64,000 nt of DNA from Mycobacterium sp. 852002-50816_SCH5313054-b (GCF_001667185.1 NZ_LZIC01000054.1:1-64000); one strand, 5' to 3'; positions 45,468 through 54,849 are shown, numbered from the stretch's first letter. The notes: generated by a model from the sequence alone, not told the origin. Numbers and translations are program-made.

Positions 45468-45547
45468 GACCGCTCCCCGTCTTTGCTTGCAGCCCCGGGC
45501 AGCGCCAGGATACGTGGCCGCCCCGCGGCCCGCACGATTCGAGCTGC

Positions 45548-45596
45548 AGCAAAGTTTGCCTAGACATCCTCATTGACGCCTAGGCAAATCTTTGCT
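45548..45596. repeat. Long palindrome AGCAAAG-TTTGCCTAG / CTAGGCAAA-TCTTTGCT
   Basis: The left arm (45548-45563) and right arm (45580-45596) pair over 16 bases with one bulged base and a 16-base loop. It stands about 80 bases upstream of the ABM gene and 120 bases after the NlpC/P60 gene stop, in AT-richer DNA. It could be an operator or a terminator. Confidence 0.6.
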
Positions 45597-45718
45597 AATG
45601 AACGTTCGTCAGCCCGACAGTGACGTATGCCACAAATTCCGTGCATGGGGGGTCAGATCACAATCACGATGAATTGCTAAATGCTTCGCATAAACCGAAT
45701 CACTCGCGATTCAATTTG

Positions 45719-46258
45719 TTACGTATTCGCAATTCCCGGGGCGCCGGGCGGCGGCAGGTCCGGCGCCGGGGGCGCGGGAGCCGGCGCGTCGACCAGAAGC
45801 GGCGCGGGCGGGGCGTCCGGCGGCGGCGGCGGGGCGTCCGGCGGTGGCGGCGGCGCATCCGGCGGCGGAGGTAGTGCGAAGTCGCCATCCGGCAACGGCA
45901 GGAACATGTGGTGGGTGAATCCGGCCTGGTAGGCGCCCGCGCCACCGATGTGCACGCCGCCGCGCTCACCGCTGGACACCGGCGTGCCGTCCGGCAGGGT
46001 CACCGCGGTGTGACCGCCGTTCCAGCCGATCACCAAGGCATTGGGGGCGGTTCCGTACTGGAAACCCCGGGCCAACAGCGCGGCCTCCTCGTTGCCGGTG
46101 TTGAACCTGCTGCCGTAGACCGGCCGGTCGGTCGCCGCGTTGGCGACCCATGAGGCGAGCCCGGAGCAATCGGTCCCGGCGGGAGAATCTCCACCCGGGA
46201 TATAGGGCGTCCCAGAGACCTGATTGATGAGTGTCATCAACGTTGCTAGTACAACCAT
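45719..46258 (-). CDS. NlpC/P60-type peptidoglycan hydrolase with Pro-rich tail
   Basis: About 179 residues. Catalytic domain: GGDSPAGTDCSGLASWVANA (Cys), VIGWNGGHTAVTLPDGTPVS (His) and GVHIGGAGAYQAGFTHHMFL. The C-terminal 55 residues are a Pro/Asp repeat (LPPPPDAPPPPPDAPPPPPD) of low complexity encoded by direct DNA repeats. No clear signal peptide in this frame, though a hydrophobic lead (MVVLATLMTLINQ) is present. The ATG is a guess; a TTG six codons upstream is also possible and no ribosome-binding site supports either. The 277 bases upstream are AT-richer and hold no gene. Confidence 0.65.
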   Translation of the reverse strand: MVVLATLMTLINQVSGTPYIPGGDSPAGTDCSGLASWVANAATDRPVYGSRFNTGNEEAALLARGFQYGTAPNALVIGWNGGHTAVTLPDGTPVSSGERGGVHIGGAGAYQAGFTHHMFLPLPDGDFALPPPPDAPPPPPDAPPPPPDAPPAPLLVDAPAPAPPAPDLPPPGAPGIANT

Positions 46259-46535
46259 GGGCAGGCACGCTAGCAATAGAATTCACCGCAAGCCAAAATT
46301 TGTGGCGTAGGTCATTCACACTCCGGATAATGGTGTTCGCCGCATCGGTAGCAAATCGATTACAAAGCAGCAAATATCCGAACAGGAAATAGCGCGATGG
46401 CCCTACAGGCGCGGCTGCAGGACCCACTACGGCCCTTGGTACGACACGGCGGGGCTTCCTGGCGGATTGGATCGCGCCGTCGGTGCGCGCACGCCGTCGC
46501 GCGGCGCTGAGCCGTTAAGTCCTCTTGCGCGACAG

Positions 46536-46934
46536 TCACACGCCGAATTTTGCGCGGGCCTCGTCGGTGACTGGAGTGAACAGGTTGAGGAGGTTGCCGT
46601 CCGGATCGCGGAACAACAGGGCGCGGTTTCCCCACGGCATGGTGGTCGGCTCCGTCACGACCTCGCCGACGCGGTCGCGGAGCCGCTCGTATTCGGCGTC
46701 CACGTCCTCGACGAGGAATTCCACGATCGCGCTCCGGTTGGCCGCCGGCTCGGCGGATCCGACCCCGAACAGCGGCACCGTCTTGTCGCTACCGATGGCC
46801 AGCGTTCCGACCGGCGTCGGGATCTCGGCGAACAGCTCGTTCCCCCAGACGGCGGGGACCTCCGTGACCGCCTCGTAAAAATCGACGAGCCGCTTGACGT
46901 CGGCCGTGATGATGCGGGTCGAAACGAACTTCAT
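46536..46934 (-). CDS. VOC/glyoxalase-family protein
   Basis: A 132-residue VOC protein: KFVSTRIITADVKRLVDFYE, then GTLAIGSDKTVPLFGVGSAE, RSAIVEFLVEDVDAEYERL and GNRALLFRDPDGNLLNLFTP. Two His/Glu metal ligands of the glyoxalase type are not obvious, so it may bind rather than convert its ligand. It has its own promoter region and no neighbouring partner. Confidence 0.84.
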   Translation of the reverse strand: MKFVSTRIITADVKRLVDFYEAVTEVPAVWGNELFAEIPTPVGTLAIGSDKTVPLFGVGSAEPAANRSAIVEFLVEDVDAEYERLRDRVGEVVTEPTTMPWGNRALLFRDPDGNLLNLFTPVTDEARAKFGV

Positions 46935-47008
46935 GGAGCCTCCCCAGTGGGCCGGTGCGCGGTGTCCTGCGTCGACGCAAGGCTAGGCGGCGCCTCCGAC
47001 AACCAGGG

Positions 47009-47392
47009 TCAGACCGGAGTCCAGACTCCGTTGTTCCAGAATCCCCACACGTTGACGGTCGGGTTCCACATCAGCTGCGCCCCGGGCGCCCACGGCGGCG
47101 GGGGCGGCTGGGGCGGCGCCCACCCCATCGTGGGTCCCCATGGCCCCCATCCCGCCGGACCGCTCTGGCCGGGCCGGCCTTGCCAGTCGTGGCACTGATG
47201 CCAGTCCCAGTTGTAGACGGTGCCCCAGCCAGGGTCCCATTGATCACCCGGGCACCAATGATTGCCGGGTGCGGGGAGCGGAGCCGCCTGCGCCCAGGGG
47301 GCCAGGCCCAACGCGGACAACGCCAACCCGCCACCCAGCAGTGTGCTCGCGAACCGCTGAACCCACGGTCTCGTGTGCCTTGAGGTCGCCAT
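47009..47392 (-). CDS. Secreted WCPGD-motif protein
   Basis: A 127-residue exported protein. Signal peptide: MATSRHTRPWVQRFASTLLG, then GGLALSALGLAPWAQA. Mature: NHWCPGDQWDPGWGTVYNWD with WHQCHDWQG, followed by a Pro/Trp-rich tail (PPQPPPPPWAPGAQLMWNPT and FWNNGVWTPV). The WCPGD ... WDW-x-x-CH core is shared with the gene at 6894-7166. An in-frame GTG five codons upstream overlaps the stop of the next gene upstream (TAGTG), so the two may be coupled. Function unknown; probably cell-wall associated. Confidence 0.72.
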   Translation of the reverse strand: MATSRHTRPWVQRFASTLLGGGLALSALGLAPWAQAAPLPAPGNHWCPGDQWDPGWGTVYNWDWHQCHDWQGRPGQSGPAGWGPWGPTMGWAPPQPPPPPWAPGAQLMWNPTVNVWGFWNNGVWTPV

Positions 47393-47406
47393 CGCCCACC
47401 AATCCA

Positions 47407-47799
47407 CTACGTCGCGGTCCCCTCGTCCGGCGAAGACGGGAGTTCTTGGAGACGTCGCCGGGTTTCGGACACCGCGCGCCTGATTTCGGCCGTTTCCCGT
47501 TGGGCGGCGGCGTGCTCGCGATCCTCGTGTTCGTCGACGCGTTGCAGTCTCTCACGCTCGCGCTCTTCGGTCGTGCCCTCGCGGATGTCGGCATCCACCT
47601 CTCGGTCGTCGGCCCATTGCTCGCGGATGTCCGCGATCCGGTCCCGCTCATCGGCGATGCTGTCGCGTTCGTCTGCGAGCCGCTCGCGCCCCAATAGCTC
47701 ACTCTCACGCAGCGCGATTGCCTCCTCCCGCCTGTAGGACTCATCGTCGGGGGGATCGAGTTCAGCCGGCGTGTCGGCACGGTTCTCGGCGGCGACCAA
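47407..47799 (-). CDS. Coiled-coil protein with DER repeats
   Basis: A 130-residue, very acidic and basic protein with a near-heptad repeat: LADERDSIADERDRIADIRE, then QWADDREVDADIREG. It should form a long charged helix. No membrane segment or catalytic motif. Its start (TTG) is only the first possible one, without a ribosome-binding site; the true start may lie downstream. It overlaps the secreted gene's alternative GTG by one base. Function unknown. Confidence 0.55.
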   Translation of the reverse strand: MVAAENRADTPAELDPPDDESYRREEAIALRESELLGRERLADERDSIADERDRIADIREQWADDREVDADIREGTTEERERERLQRVDEHEDREHAAAQRETAEIRRAVSETRRRLQELPSSPDEGTAT

Positions 47800-48262
47800 G
47801 GTTCAACGATAACTCCGCGGGGGTCACTCGCGCTGGTCCTGCCCGTCACAGTGGAACCCCATCATGCTGGGCCTCCGCGTCGTGGATTGCTTATATCGAC
47901 ATCCGCGGGCATGAACGCTCACACGCCGGGGTCGTCGAAGTTTTCGGCCGCCCGGCGCCCACGGCGCACCCTGAGATGAAGTCGGCGGGGCCAAGGCCCG
48001 ACCGATCGCGAGCGTCGCCGAGGCGGCATGCCGTCTGGAAGCGCGTCGCGGAGCGTCCTCGCACGGCGCTGATCTTGCCCTTGCACCCAGGCGACATTGG
48101 GCCGGCCCGATGTCGCCAACGAGGCTGCTGATCTCCGTCAGAAGGCTGGGCATGGGCCGTTATTCACACAAAAGCGGATCGCGGCAAACCCATTACTGGG
48201 CCTGTATTTTGCGGTGACATGGTCGTATTGTGCTGCCGGAGGGCTACCAGTTAGGAACGCCG
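47800..48262. other. Intergenic region with a 28-bp palindrome
   Basis: No gene I can support in 463 bases. At 48090-48117 GGCGACATTGGGCC is followed directly by GGCCCGATGTCGCC, complementary at 13 of 14 positions. It could be an operator or transcript-end hairpin. The last 60 bases should hold the promoter of the secreted gene at 48263. Confidence 0.5.
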
Positions 48263-48742
48263 ATGAGGAAGATCCCAGCGATAGCGACCGCCGCGCTGGC
48301 CGCCGTGGCTGTCCCGCTCGCGGCACCGGCATCGGCCGACCCGGTGATGGCCGACCAGATGGTGAGTGGGATGTATAGCCTGCACTTCCCTGATGGAAGC
48401 CTCGCAGATCAAACGTTCAAGGCCACGTCGTGCAGTATCGGGTGCGTCCAAATCGATTTTTCCAACACCTCGGGCCAGGCCCAGTTCTACGCCGATCGGT
48501 GGCACGCAACCTTTCCGCCGAATCCTGCGGCGTGGCGCTGCAGCGACGGGTCGGTGCACAGGGGCTTCGACGAATGGACGTGGGACCCCGGCACCGGGAT
48601 CGGCACGATGGTTGTCGTTCGTACCGAGGCAGCCTGCGGCTATACGGACCACAGCAGCATACCCATCGCGCACCGCTTCGCCTTGACCAAGCTGAGCGGC
48701 CAGTCGGGTCAGCCAGGCAGTCTGGCGCCCGCCGTCGCGTAG
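48263..48742 (+). CDS. Secreted mycobacterial protein
   Basis: A 159-residue exported protein with signal peptide MRKIPAIATAALAAVAVPLA ending APASA-DP. The mature part has VSGMYSLHFPDGSLADQT, four Cys (ATSCSIGCVQIDF; WRCSDGS; ACGYTDHS) and a repeated W-x-W core (GFDEWTWDPGTGIGTM). The layout resembles other exported mycobacterial proteins with a Cys-pinned beta fold. TTAGGA precedes the ATG. Unknown function. Confidence 0.75.
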   Translation: MRKIPAIATAALAAVAVPLAAPASADPVMADQMVSGMYSLHFPDGSLADQTFKATSCSIGCVQIDFSNTSGQAQFYADRWHATFPPNPAAWRCSDGSVHRGFDEWTWDPGTGIGTMVVVRTEAACGYTDHSSIPIAHRFALTKLSGQSGQPGSLAPAVA

Positions 48743-48755
48743 CGAGCAGACCCAC

Positions 48756-48800
48756 TAGACGTTGAACCGGAACTCCACCACGTCGCCGTCGGCCAATGCG
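48756..48800 (-). repeat. Stranded ancestral 3' end of ychF (direct repeat, distal copy)
   Basis: On the minus strand this reads LADGDVVEFRFNV-stop, the canonical YchF C-terminus. The working ychF ends ADGDVVEFRFGTTSTSKAKA, from a second copy at 49325-49370. The two copies share about 38 bases (GACGTGGT-GAGTTCCGGTTC core) in the same orientation, on either side of the NTF2-like gene. Confidence 0.8.
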
Positions 48801-48801
48801 A

Positions 48802-49230
48802 CTACTGCTGTACTTCGAGCAGATGGGCATACGGGTCTGCTTCGGCCCCAACGGATTCCGGCATCGGATAGTACGTCTTGATGAGCAGGTTTCCGTCGTC
48901 ATCCCACGCGAAGGTCTCGATACTGTGCGCAACTCCAACGTTCGGCTCCTTGCCGAAGTGGTTCTCGCACACCCACGCCATCTCGTTCCCATTGACCTGA
49001 ACCTTGATCATATTGATCTTGAGGATCGACTGAAACATGTCGAAGGCATCCGACGTGGCGGCTGCGAACCCGTGTTTCTCCTCGGTGCCCACCGGGTCGA
49101 ACATGCGGACCTCGCCGGGACAGATGGTGCGCCATGACGCCACCCACTCGTCCTTCTTGCCCGCATTCCACAGATCGGCGTGCTTGGACGCGTGCGCTAA
49201 ACGAGCCTCCCGGCTCGGAACCTTGCTCAT
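48802..49230 (-). CDS. NTF2-like (SnoaL-type) protein, inserted at ychF 3' end
   Basis: A 142-residue cone-shaped NTF2 fold: ASKHADLWNAGKKDEWVASW, VRMFDPVGTEEKHGFAAATS, NGNEMAWVCENHFGKEPNVG and FAWDDDGNLLIKTYYP. NTF2-like proteins serve as steroid-type isomerases, polyketide cyclases or dehydratases; the catalytic residues are not obvious here. GGAGATGG precedes the ATG. The gene lies entirely between the two copies of the ychF 3' repeat, so it appears to have been inserted. Confidence 0.78.
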   Translation of the reverse strand: MSKVPSREARLAHASKHADLWNAGKKDEWVASWRTICPGEVRMFDPVGTEEKHGFAAATSDAFDMFQSILKINMIKVQVNGNEMAWVCENHFGKEPNVGVAHSIETFAWDDDGNLLIKTYYPMPESVGAEADPYAHLLEVQQ

Positions 49231-49300
49231 CTCTGCCCCATCTCCCTCCTCATCAACCCTGATGGCCACGGTAGCTGGACGCCTGTCCAGCCGAAAGGGT

Positions 49301-50398
49301 CTACGCCTTGGCTTTCGACGTAGACGTTGTTCCGAACCGGAACTCGACCACGTCGCCGTCGGCCATGACGTAGTCCTTCCCCTCCATGCGGACCTTGCCG
49401 GCCGCTTTGGCCGCCGCCATGGACCCGGCGGCAATCAGGTCGTCGTAGGACACGATTTCGGCCTTGATAAAACCCTTCTCGAAGTCGGTGTGGATGACCC
49501 CGGCGGCCTTGGGCGCGGTATCGCCTTGATGAATTACCCACGCCCGCGCCTCTTTTGGGCCGGCCGTCAGGAAGGTCTGCAGCTTGAGTGTGTGAAAGCC
49601 CGCGCGGGCCAGCGCGTCCAGGCCGCGCTCGGTCTGCCCGATCGACTCGAGTAGCTCGGCGGCCGACTCGTCGTCGAGCTCAATCAGCTCGGATTCGATT
49701 GCGGCGTCGAGGAATACGGCGTCGGCGGGGGCGACGAGCCGGCGCAACTCGGCGACCCGCGCGGCGTCGCTGAGCACCGCCTCGTCGGCGTTGAAGACGT
49801 ACAGAAATGGCTTGGTGGTCAACAGGTTAAGCTCGCGCAGCAAGGACACGTCGGCGCCCGCGCCGAACAGCGTCTTGCCGCCGTCCAACACCGCCTGGGC
49901 GGCGACCGCCGCGTCGTGGACGGGCTTGCGCTCCTTGCTGGTGCGCGCCTCCTTCTCCAGCCTCGGCAGCGCACGCTCGAGCGTTTGCAGGTCGGCCAGG
50001 ATCAACTCGGTTTCGACGATCTCGATGTCGGATTTCGGATCGACCTCGCCCGCCACATGGGTCACGTCGTCATCGGAGAAGACCCGCACCACCTGGCAGA
50101 TGGCGTCGCATTCGCGGATGTGGGCCAGGAACTTGTTGCCCAGCCCGGCGCCCTCCGAAGCGCCCTGGACCAGTCCGGCGATGTCGACGAATGTCACCGG
50201 CGCCGGGACGATGCGCTCGGACCCGAACAGCTCCGCCAGCTCGGCCAGCCGCGGGTCCGGCAGCGATACCACGCCCTCGTTGGGCTCGATCGTCGCGAAC
50301 GGATAGTTCGCCGCCACCACGTTGTTCCTGGTCAGCGCGTTGAACAGCGTCGACTTGCCCACGTTCGGCAGGCCCACGATTCCCAGGCTCAGGCTCAC
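49301..50398 (-). CDS. ychF: Ribosome-binding ATPase YchF (OLA1/Obg family), altered C-terminus
   Basis: The 365-residue P-loop protein binds ATP rather than GTP and associates with ribosomes. G1: GIVGLPNVGKSTLFNALTRN; G3: VDIAGLVQGASEGAGLGNKF; G4 region: YVFNADEA (NxxE type, in place of NKxD, which gives ATP preference). TGS domain: TAGPKEARAWVIHQGDTAPK. The standard ending is EFRFNV; here it is FRFGTTSTSKAKA because of the insertion downstream. GTG start, no clear ribosome-binding site beyond the weak GGGGAT. Confidence 0.93.
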   Translation of the reverse strand: MSLSLGIVGLPNVGKSTLFNALTRNNVVAANYPFATIEPNEGVVSLPDPRLAELAELFGSERIVPAPVTFVDIAGLVQGASEGAGLGNKFLAHIRECDAICQVVRVFSDDDVTHVAGEVDPKSDIEIVETELILADLQTLERALPRLEKEARTSKERKPVHDAAVAAQAVLDGGKTLFGAGADVSLLRELNLLTTKPFLYVFNADEAVLSDAARVAELRRLVAPADAVFLDAAIESELIELDDESAAELLESIGQTERGLDALARAGFHTLKLQTFLTAGPKEARAWVIHQGDTAPKAAGVIHTDFEKGFIKAEIVSYDDLIAAGSMAAAKAAGKVRMEGKDYVMADGDVVEFRFGTTSTSKAKA

Positions 50399-50520
50399 GG
50401 GGATCCAAGTCTAGGGCGCGCCGCGACAGGCCGTTCAGGCGTGTGCGACGCCGTGGCACGCCAGCGGTCCCTAACAAGGTCTTTACCGGCGTTTCGGCCC
50501 ATTCCCGGTACGGTCTACAT

Positions 50521-51630
50521 GTGTCAGAACAGCGGGCAAGATCGGCGGTCGAGGCTGGCCACCGTTCGATCCACCCCAACATTCCAGGTGTGCCGTGGTG
50601 GGCGGCCCTGGTCCTTGCCGTAGCCGCGACGGCTGTCGGTTATGCGATCGACGCCGGTCACAAGGATCTGACCCACGTCTTCGCCGGCTTCTATATAGCC
50701 GGCTGCGTGGCCGCGGTGCTGGCCGTGCGGCAAGACGGCGTGTTCACCGCGATCATTCAGCCCCCGCTGATTCTTTTCTGTGCGGTGCCGGGCGCCTACT
50801 GGATGTTCCATGGCCGCAAAACCGGCAACCTGAAAGACCTCCTGATCAACTGCGGCTATCCGCTCATCGAGCGTTTCCCGCTGATGCTGGGCACCGCGGG
50901 CGCCGTGCTGCTGATCGGCCTGGTGCGGTGGTATTTCGGCAAGTCGCAGCCGGCGGCCGCCGAAGCCAAGGACGACGCCGAGGCCACGGGGACCCGTGGC
51001 TCCTTCGTCGGCGCCCTTGGCGGGAAACTGAATTCGCTTCTCGGCCTCGGGGGTACCGAGGACGCGGAGGAAGCGGCGCCCAGCGGCTCGAAGCGGACCC
51101 GCCAGCCCGGCCGTTCGCCGAAAGCCGCTTCGAGGGCCGGCCGCACGACGCGTGGCGATCGGCCCGAACGTCCCGGCCGAGCGCACTCCCGGCGGGCCCG
51201 ACCCCCGCTGGACGACGAGCGCGATCCCAGAGACGCCCGCGACGAGCGGCCGCGGCGGGGCCGCCCGGCGCCGCCCGGCGACTTTGATCCTGCCGACCCG
51301 CCGCCCCGGCCACGGCGCCGCCCCCGGCCGCACGACGATGCCGACATCCGCCAACCGCCGCGCGAGACCCGTCGCGAGCCGCGCACCCGCCGCAATCCCT
51401 ACGAACCGCCGGCTCCTCGCGGCAGCCGCTTCGACGGTTATGACCCGTACGAGCCCTACGAGCCCCCGCGGCGCCGCGCCGCCCCGACCGGGAACGGCTC
51501 CAACCCGACACACCACCCGATCTCACAGGTGCGTTACCGCGATTCGGGCGCGGCCGAAGATCCCGGACCCGCGCAGCGCCGCCGCGCGCCGCGCGGCTTT
51601 CCGTCGGAGTCCTGGGAGTACGAAGGCTAG
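50521..51630 (+). CDS. DUF6542 membrane protein with Arg/Pro-rich tail (Rv1111c-like)
   Basis: A 369-residue protein. Four membrane helices lie in residues 20-150: [56 protein letters not shown] and [16 protein letters not shown]. The C-terminal 200 residues are disordered: Arg, Pro, Asp and Tyr rich ([35 protein letters not shown]). The tail may bind nucleic acid or membranes. It converges with ispH with a 4-base overlap (CTAG). Function unknown. Confidence 0.8.
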   Translation: MSEQRARSAVEAGHRSIHPNIPGVPWWAALVLAVAATAVGYAIDAGHKDLTHVFAGFYIAGCVAAVLAVRQDGVFTAIIQPPLILFCAVPGAYWMFHGRKTGNLKDLLINCGYPLIERFPLMLGTAGAVLLIGLVRWYFGKSQPAAAEAKDDAEATGTRGSFVGALGGKLNSLLGLGGTEDAEEAAPSGSKRTRQPGRSPKAASRAGRTTRGDRPERPGRAHSRRARPPLDDERDPRDARDERPRRGRPAPPGDFDPADPPPRPRRRPRPHDDADIRQPPRETRREPRTRRNPYEPPAPRGSRFDGYDPYEPYEPPRRRAAPTGNGSNPTHHPISQVRYRDSGAAEDPGPAQRRRAPRGFPSESWEYEG

Positions 51631-52625
51631 CGAGCGGACCTGATCTCGCGGGGCAGCGCGAACACCAGGGTTTCCTGGGCCGTCGTCACCGGCTGCACCA
51701 CATCGAAGCCGCATTCGGCCAACCGCTCCAGCACGCCCCGCACCAGCACCTCGGGGACCGACGCGCCGGAGGTGACGCCCACCGTCGTGACGCCCTCCAA
51801 CCACGTCGGGTCGATGTCGTCGGCCCAGTCGACCAGGTAGGCGGCCGCGGCTCCACCGCCCAGCGCCACCTCGACCAGCCGCACCGAATTCGACGAGTTG
51901 CGGGATCCGACGACGATTACCAGCTCGCACTCGGGCGCCATCGCCTTGACCGCGACCTGCCGGTTCTGGGTCGCGTAGCAAATGTCGTCGCTGGGCGGGT
52001 CCTGCAGCTTCGGGAAGCGTTGCCGCAGCCGCTCGACGATTTCCATCGTCTCGTCCACCGACAGCGTGGTCTGCGACAGCCAGACCACCTTGTTCTCGTC
52101 GCGGATCGTCACGTTGTCCACCGCGCCGACCCCGTCGACCAGTTGCACGTGCTCGGGCGCCTCGCCCGCGGTCCCGATGACCTCCTCGTGACCCTGATGC
52201 CCGATCAGCAGGATGTCGTAGTCGTCCCTAGCGAACCGCCTGGCTTCGTTGTGCACCTTGGTCACCAGGGGGCAGGTGGCGTCGATGGTATGCAGGTTGC
52301 GTTCGGCGGCCGCGGCGTACACGGTCGGCGCGACGCCGTGCGCGGAGAACACCACGATGGCCCCCTCGGGGACCTCGTCGGTCTCCTGGACGAAGACGGC
52401 GCCGGCCTTTTCCAGGGTGTCGACCACGTGCCGGTTGTGCACGATCTCGTGGCGCACGTAGACGGGGGCGCCGTGCTTTTCCAAGGCGCGCTCGACCGTC
52501 TCGACGGCCCGGTCCACACCCGCGCAGTAGCCACGCGGCTCCGCCAGGAGCACCCTCCTGCGGACCGGATCGTTGACTACCGAGCTGGCTGCACCGGGAA
52601 TTCCCATGTCGACAGTCGGCGGCAT
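51627..52625 (-). CDS. ispH: 4-hydroxy-3-methylbut-2-enyl diphosphate reductase
   Basis: The 332-residue [4Fe-4S] enzyme makes IPP and DMAPP, the last step of the MEP isoprenoid pathway. The three Cys ligands are in [25 protein letters not shown] and [11 protein letters not shown]. Catalytic Glu and His: [29 protein letters not shown]. In M. tuberculosis it corresponds to lytB2 (Rv1110). The N-terminal 20 residues before [13 protein letters not shown] are variable, so the start (ATG at MPPTVDMG) could also be the second Met, six codons later. Confidence 0.95.
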   Translation of the reverse strand: MPPTVDMGIPGAASSVVNDPVRRRVLLAEPRGYCAGVDRAVETVERALEKHGAPVYVRHEIVHNRHVVDTLEKAGAVFVQETDEVPEGAIVVFSAHGVAPTVYAAAAERNLHTIDATCPLVTKVHNEARRFARDDYDILLIGHQGHEEVIGTAGEAPEHVQLVDGVGAVDNVTIRDENKVVWLSQTTLSVDETMEIVERLRQRFPKLQDPPSDDICYATQNRQVAVKAMAPECELVIVVGSRNSSNSVRLVEVALGGGAAAAYLVDWADDIDPTWLEGVTTVGVTSGASVPEVLVRGVLERLAECGFDVVQPVTTAQETLVFALPREIRSAR

Positions 52626-52690
52626 GACATTCAGGGTACCGGCCGGCGGCGGGCTTGGAGTTGGCCGCGGGTTAAGGCAGGCTTGGACTC

Positions 52691-53293
52691 ATGGCTACTG
52701 CACCGTACGGAGTTCGGCTGATAGTCGGCGCGGCGACAGTCGCCGTCGAGGAGACGATGAGACTGCCGAAGACGATCCTGATGTATCCCATGACGGTTGT
52801 CAGCACCGCGGCTCACCTGGTGATGCGGTTTCAGCAAAACCTGGCCGAGCTGGTGATCAAGGGCGACAGCACCCTGGAGTCGATCTTTCCGCCCAAGGAT
52901 GAGAAGCCGGAGTGGGCGACCTTCGACGAGGATCTGCCCGAGGACGCAATCGAGGGGGCCAACGCCGCCGCGCCGGAAGGCGGCGACGGCGAGCGCAGGG
53001 CCGAGGGCCGATTCGCGCTGTACTCGGTCGCCGACGCGCACGAGGACGCCAGCGCGCTCGTCAAACCGGCCAGGAAATCGAAGGCTGCCGCCACCAAGAC
53101 GGCTGCGCCGGCACCGGCCGTGGTGGCCGAACTCGACTATGCGAGCCTGACGCTGGCCCAGCTGCGGGCCCGGCTGCAATCGCTGAGCGTCGACGACCTC
53201 GAAGCCCTGCTGGCCTACGAACAGGCCACCAAGGCCCGCGCACCGTTCCAGACGCTGCTCGCCAACAGGATCACCCGCGCGAACGCCAAGTGA
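52691..53293 (+). CDS. Lipid droplet-associated protein (Rv1109c-like)
   Basis: The 200-residue protein is related to a group found on triacylglycerol droplets in Rhodococcus. N-terminal amphipathic segment: [20 protein letters not shown] and [20 protein letters not shown] (the droplet-binding part). The middle is disordered, acidic and Lys/Ala rich; the C-terminus holds a SAP-like helix pair ([20 protein letters not shown] and [17 protein letters not shown]), possibly for nucleic acid. Its TGA overlaps the xseA GTG, making an operon with xseA and xseB. Confidence 0.8.
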   Translation: MATAPYGVRLIVGAATVAVEETMRLPKTILMYPMTVVSTAAHLVMRFQQNLAELVIKGDSTLESIFPPKDEKPEWATFDEDLPEDAIEGANAAAPEGGDGERRAEGRFALYSVADAHEDASALVKPARKSKAAATKTAAPAPAVVAELDYASLTLAQLRARLQSLSVDDLEALLAYEQATKARAPFQTLLANRITRANAK

Positions 53294-54537
53294 CCCGAGC
53301 TAATCCCGAGGCGAACTCCGCGGAGAACCCCTTTCCGGTGCGCGCGGTGGCGATCCGGGTGGCGGGCTGGATCGACCGGCTGGGCACCGTCTGGGTCGAG
53401 GGCCAGTTGGCCCAGATCTCGATGCGGCCCGACGCCAAGACGGTGTTCATGGTGCTGCGGGACCCGGCCGCGGACATGTCGCTGACCGTGACGTGTTCGC
53501 GCGACCTGGTGGCCAACGCGCCGGTGAGACTCGACGAGGGCACCCAGGTGGTGGTCTGCGGCAAGCCCTCGTTCTACACCGGGCGCGGCACATTCTCGTT
53601 GCGGCTCAGCGAGATTCGCGCCGTCGGCGTCGGCGAGCTGCTGGCGCGCATCGACCGGCTGCGCCGCCTGCTGGACGCCGAGGGGCTGTTCGACCCGCGG
53701 CTCAAGCGGCCAATCCCCTTCCTGCCCACCATGATCGGTCTGATCACCGGGCGGGCGAGCGCCGCCGAACACGACGTGACGACGGTGGCGGCCGCACGCT
53801 GGCCCGCGGTGCGTTTCGCCGTGCGCAACACAGCGGTGCAGGGGCCGAACGCGGTCGCGCAGATCGTGGAGGCCCTGCGTGAACTCGACCGCCACCCCGA
53901 GGTCGACGTGATCGTGGTGGCCCGCGGCGGTGGGAGCGTCGAGGACCTGCTGCCCTTCTCCGACGAGACGCTGTGCCGCGCGATCGCGGCGTGCCGCACC
54001 CCCGTCGTCAGCGCGGTGGGCCACGAACCCGACAACCCGCTGTGCGATCTGGTAGCCGACCTGCGCGCCGCCACTCCCACCGACGCCGCCAAGCGGGTGG
54101 TGCCCGACACCGCCGCCGAGCAGCGGCTCATCGACGACCTGCGCCGGCGTAGCGCCCAGGCGCTGCGCAGCTGGGTGTCCCGCGAGCAACGCCACCTGAC
54201 CCAGCTGCGCAGCCGGCCCGTGCTGGCCGAACCGCTGACGGCCCTGACGGCGCGCGCCGACGAAATCCACCGCGCGCGCTCGGCGGTGCGCCGCGACATC
54301 CGGCGGCTGGTCACCGCGGAGACCGACCGCGTCGGCCACCTCCGCGCGCGGCTGGCCACGCTGGGCCCCGCGGCCACCTTGGCCCGCGGCTACGCCGTGG
54401 TGCAGGCGCTTCCTGACGCCGGACCACCGACTGTGCTGCGCTCGGTCGACGACGCGCCCCCGGGCACCCGGCTGCGGGTGCGGGTGGCCGACGGCGCCGT
54501 GGCGGCCGTGAGCGAGGGAGGCACCGATGGGCGCTAA
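53290..54537 (+). CDS. xseA: Exodeoxyribonuclease VII large subunit
   Basis: The 415-residue subunit of the single-strand nuclease. OB fold: [20 protein letters not shown], then [20 protein letters not shown]. Catalytic part: [60 protein letters not shown] and [12 protein letters not shown]. [14 protein letters not shown] is the family active-site signature. The GTG start overlaps the TGA of the gene before it, and the end overlaps xseB by 11 bases. Confidence 0.96.
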   Translation: MTRANPEANSAENPFPVRAVAIRVAGWIDRLGTVWVEGQLAQISMRPDAKTVFMVLRDPAADMSLTVTCSRDLVANAPVRLDEGTQVVVCGKPSFYTGRGTFSLRLSEIRAVGVGELLARIDRLRRLLDAEGLFDPRLKRPIPFLPTMIGLITGRASAAEHDVTTVAAARWPAVRFAVRNTAVQGPNAVAQIVEALRELDRHPEVDVIVVARGGGSVEDLLPFSDETLCRAIAACRTPVVSAVGHEPDNPLCDLVADLRAATPTDAAKRVVPDTAAEQRLIDDLRRRSAQALRSWVSREQRHLTQLRSRPVLAEPLTALTARADEIHRARSAVRRDIRRLVTAETDRVGHLRARLATLGPAATLARGYAVVQALPDAGPPTVLRSVDDAPPGTRLRVRVADGAVAAVSEGGTDGR

Positions 54538-54772
54538 CGAGGAGCAGTCCATGCCGTCGATTACGCCCATTAGTCAGCTCGGGTACGAGGCTTGCCGCGA
54601 CGAGCTGATCGAGGTGGTACGGCTGCTCGAGCAGGGTGGCTTGGACTTGGATGCGTCGCTGAAGCTGTGGGAAAGAGGCGAGGAACTCGCGAAAAGGTGC
54701 GAAGAGCACTTAGCTGGCGCCCGCAAGCGGGTCGAGGACGCGCTCACGGCGGGCCAGCCCGAAGAGGGCTGA
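54527..54772 (+). CDS. xseB: Exodeoxyribonuclease VII small subunit
   Basis: The 81-residue small subunit, two antiparallel helices: [20 protein letters not shown], then [20 protein letters not shown] and [11 protein letters not shown]. Several small subunits wrap each large one and are needed for activity. Its 11-base overlap with xseA ensures balanced translation. Confidence 0.95.
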   Translation: MGANEEQSMPSITPISQLGYEACRDELIEVVRLLEQGGLDLDASLKLWERGEELAKRCEEHLAGARKRVEDALTAGQPEEG

Positions 54773-54808
54773 CGGCCGGCCGTACCGGGAAACCGGCTAC
54801 CAGAGCTT

Positions 54809-54822
54809 TGGAACAGGTTTCA
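54809..54822. promoter_or_regulatory. KstR-like operator TGGAACAGGTTTCA
   Basis: All fixed positions of TnnAACnnGTTnnA are met, although the arms outside AAC/GTT are not symmetric. It lies 27 bases upstream of the 3beta-HSD start, in the expected promoter. Weaker than the site at 12899. Confidence 0.5.
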
Positions 54823-54849
54823 GTTTTTCTCGACTATGCTTCGCGAACT

